Source: Saccharopolyspora gloriosae (GTDB taxonomy: Bacteria > Actinomycetota > Actinomycetes > Mycobacteriales > Pseudonocardiaceae). Taken from it: DNA of 64,000 bases. The stretch spans positions 3,457,470 to 3,521,469 of the forward strand of contig NZ_CP059557.1 in NCBI RefSeq assembly GCF_022828475.1. Direction: 5' to 3'. The notes beneath the pieces are model-generated. The model saw only the letters and a list, made by a program, of their open reading frames with translations, was not told the DNA's origin and did not search any database. Each line of letters opens with the position of its first letter. The stretch's first letter is position 1. Below are positions 62,550-64,000 of the stretch, one piece after another. Made by a program: the position numbers and the translations under genes.

Positions 62550-62825
62550 GCGACCTCTCCCTTTCGCAGGCGAACGACTCCCCTCTGGATATCTGAGGCG
62601 CGGGCGGTTGGGGCAGGTACCTGGGGCAGAGTGGGGGGCAACGTGCGTGGGCCGTGCGTGCGTGGCTCTCGCCAGGCCGGCAAGGGGTGCCGTTGACGTG
62701 TGGTCGGCGGACACGATCACGGCTCAGCGTTGACCGCTGTTCCCGAGATCGTGATCGGAACCGGTGGCGCCGGCGGTGCGTCGGAACCGGGGTATCGAGC
62801 AGGACATTCGTCAAGGGGAGACGTC

Positions 62826-63812
62826 ATGAGGTCCGCAGTCCGCAGCACCCTGTCCGCCGCCGTCGGCACCGCCCTCGCGTTCAGCGGCACCGTAGCCATC
62901 CCGGCGGCGGCCGCGCCCGCCGCGATCACCTGCGACAGCCACGCAGGTGGTGATTCCGGGTTCTACAACGGGGATTCCGCGGGGAAGGTTTACAACGGGA
63001 AGTTCGGTCAAGGCCCCGGCATTCCGGGGCTCGGTTCGTACGTGCCGCAGGGGTTGACGACCTGGAACGACTGGGACGGCGGCAAGGATCTGCTGCTGAT
63101 CACCGAGTACGGACCGGACGGGAAGCACGCCCGCATTTACGGTGTTGATCCCGCCACCGGTGAGCGCGTCGGAACGGTGGCCATCGCCGAGTCGCACGTG
63201 GGCGGGATCGCGGTGGCTCGCGGCTGGGTGTTCGTGTCCGGACGCCAGGCCGGCGACGGCGGCCACACCATCCGCAAGTACAAGGCGACCGACGTGGCGA
63301 AAGCCCTCAAGGCCGACAACGGTGAGGTGCTCGCGCAGACCGGCGAAGCCCGCAAGGTCTACGGCTCGTCGTTTCTCACCTCCGACGGCAACACCTTGTA
63401 CTCCGGGAAGTTCAACGACTCCGGCCGCGACAGCATGTACGCCTACGCGGTGGCCGCCGACGGGACGCTGACGACCGGCACGAAGTACGAGGTGCCCACC
63501 AAAACGCAGGGGCTGTCGGTCGCCGACGGGCACTTCTTCTACAGCACTTCCTACGGCCGCCAGAACCGCAGCAACATCTACGTCGTCGACAAAGGCGCCA
63601 CCGACATCGACAAGGCGTCCACGAAGTGCTTCCGCGCGCCGAGCATGGCCGAAGGCATCACCGACCACGACGGCACCACGTACCTGCTGTTCGAGTCCGG
63701 TGCCGACACCTATGCGCAGACCGGGTGCAGCGAAGGCGATTTCGACCCGTGCACCCGCAACGTCATCCAGAACCTGCACACCGCGAGCACCGCGAGCCTG
63801 CCGAAGTTCTGA
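62826..63812 (+). CDS. secreted beta-propeller-like protein
   Basis: The 328-aa product starts with a Sec signal peptide (RSTLSAAVGTALAFSG, cleavage near AAAAPAA) and continues as a secreted domain with repeated short blades: GLTTWNDWDGGKDLLLITEY, YGVDPATGERVGTV, GGIAVARGWVFVSG, LYSGKFNDSGRDSMYAYAV and QGLSVADGHFFYS. Four to five Cys near the C terminus may form disulphides. AAGGGGAG lies before the ATG. I recognise no specific enzyme family. Confidence 0.8.
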   Translation: MRSAVRSTLSAAVGTALAFSGTVAIPAAAAPAAITCDSHAGGDSGFYNGDSAGKVYNGKFGQGPGIPGLGSYVPQGLTTWNDWDGGKDLLLITEYGPDGKHARIYGVDPATGERVGTVAIAESHVGGIAVARGWVFVSGRQAGDGGHTIRKYKATDVAKALKADNGEVLAQTGEARKVYGSSFLTSDGNTLYSGKFNDSGRDSMYAYAVAADGTLTTGTKYEVPTKTQGLSVADGHFFYSTSYGRQNRSNIYVVDKGATDIDKASTKCFRAPSMAEGITDHDGTTYLLFESGADTYAQTGCSEGDFDPCTRNVIQNLHTASTASLPKF

Positions 63813-63828
63813 AGGCGCGCACGAAAAA

Positions 63829-63884
63829 GGCCTGGTGGTCGTCGTGTCGCGGAAGGTTCTCCGCAGCACGGCGACCACCAGGCC
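63829..63884. terminator. hairpin terminator of the secreted protein gene
   Basis: GGCCTGGTGGTCG (63829-63841) and CGACCACCAGGCC (63872-63884) form a perfect 13-bp outer stem, with a smaller GCGGA/TCCGC stem inside. Confidence 0.65.
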
Positions 63885-63916
63885 GTGAAGGTTCGGGATC
63901 ACCGGGGTGATCCCGG

Positions 63917-63962
63917 CCCGTTCGCCGGGGCGCACCGCGGTCGGTGCGGACCGGCGAACGGG
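63917..63962. terminator. hairpin terminator of the incoming minus-strand gene
   Basis: CCCGTTCGCCGG and CCGGCGAACGGG form a perfect 12-bp stem just beyond the stop codon of the gene entering from the right. Confidence 0.55.
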
Positions 63963-63967
63963 GATGC

Positions 63968-64000
63968 TCAGATCAGGCCGAGTCCGCGGACCGCGTCGCG
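63968..64000 (-). CDS. C-terminal end of an unidentified gene
   Basis: Ten codons (RDAVRGLGLI) before a TGA stop at 63968 run off the window. The stop is followed by a terminator-like hairpin, which supports a real gene end. The product cannot be named. Confidence 0.35.
   Translation of the reverse strand, partial: RDAVRGLGLI

Overview
The window is high-GC actinobacterial DNA. Its markers are Mur ligase MurT with GatD and a lipid II flippase, UppP beside an MSMEG_4193-type phosphomutase, DUF5703, DUF397 with a DUF5753 regulator, WYL and MmyB-like regulators, and many GTG or TTG starts. The gene content fits Pseudonocardiales, perhaps Saccharopolyspora or a relative; the genus is an inference.

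1-33 kb is mostly ordinary chromosome. It starts with the tail of an FtsX-type permease, then cell-wall genes (murT-gatD facing murJ), an acyl-CoA dehydrogenase divergent from a TetR regulator, a lipoprotein/DUF5703 pair, uppP followed by a phosphomutase/DUF6314 pair, rtcB, an XRE regulator, a macrolide-type glycosyltransferase, and a complete lower methionine-salvage operon mtnA-mtnC-mtnB-mtnD. After these come a PrmC-like methyltransferase, a secreted GH87-type glucanase with a late frameshift, a DEDDh exonuclease, a carboxylesterase, and two small regulated cassettes: an MmyB-like regulator facing SDR/Atu4866, and a GntR regulator facing VOC/SDR.

33-54 kb is accessory DNA. Four consecutive broken genes (33.2-36.0 kb) lead to a zinc-ribbon coiled-coil gene divergent from a tyrosine recombinase. 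Next is a compact minus-strand operon: EACC1, a caspase-like protease with Sel1 repeats, and two small unknown proteins, with a zinc-ribbon membrane protein just upstream. This looks like a caspase-type conflict system. A rifampicin monooxygenase gene follows, preceded by a rifamycin-associated element. Then come a large protein with a DUF4157-like LQR/GNAAV N terminus, a truncated trypsin-STAND gene joined tail to tail to an amidohydrolase remnant that carries a perfect 54-bp palindrome, a broken phosphotransferase, an AMP-binding enzyme, a DUF5753/DUF397 pair, a patatin-like protein and a small secreted protein. Three near-identical long hairpins (48.4, 52.2, 53.5 kb) mark this stretch.

54-64 kb holds DUF3817/DUF2269 membrane proteins, a WYL regulator facing a VOC protein, a methyltransferase and thioredoxin-reductase-like pair, a B-lectin/DUF6924 protein, a second DUF4157-like protein with a kinase-like middle, a secreted protein, and the last codons of an incoming gene.

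No rRNA, tRNA, CRISPR array or recognisable insertion sequence was seen. Identifications come from reading motifs only; no database was searched.
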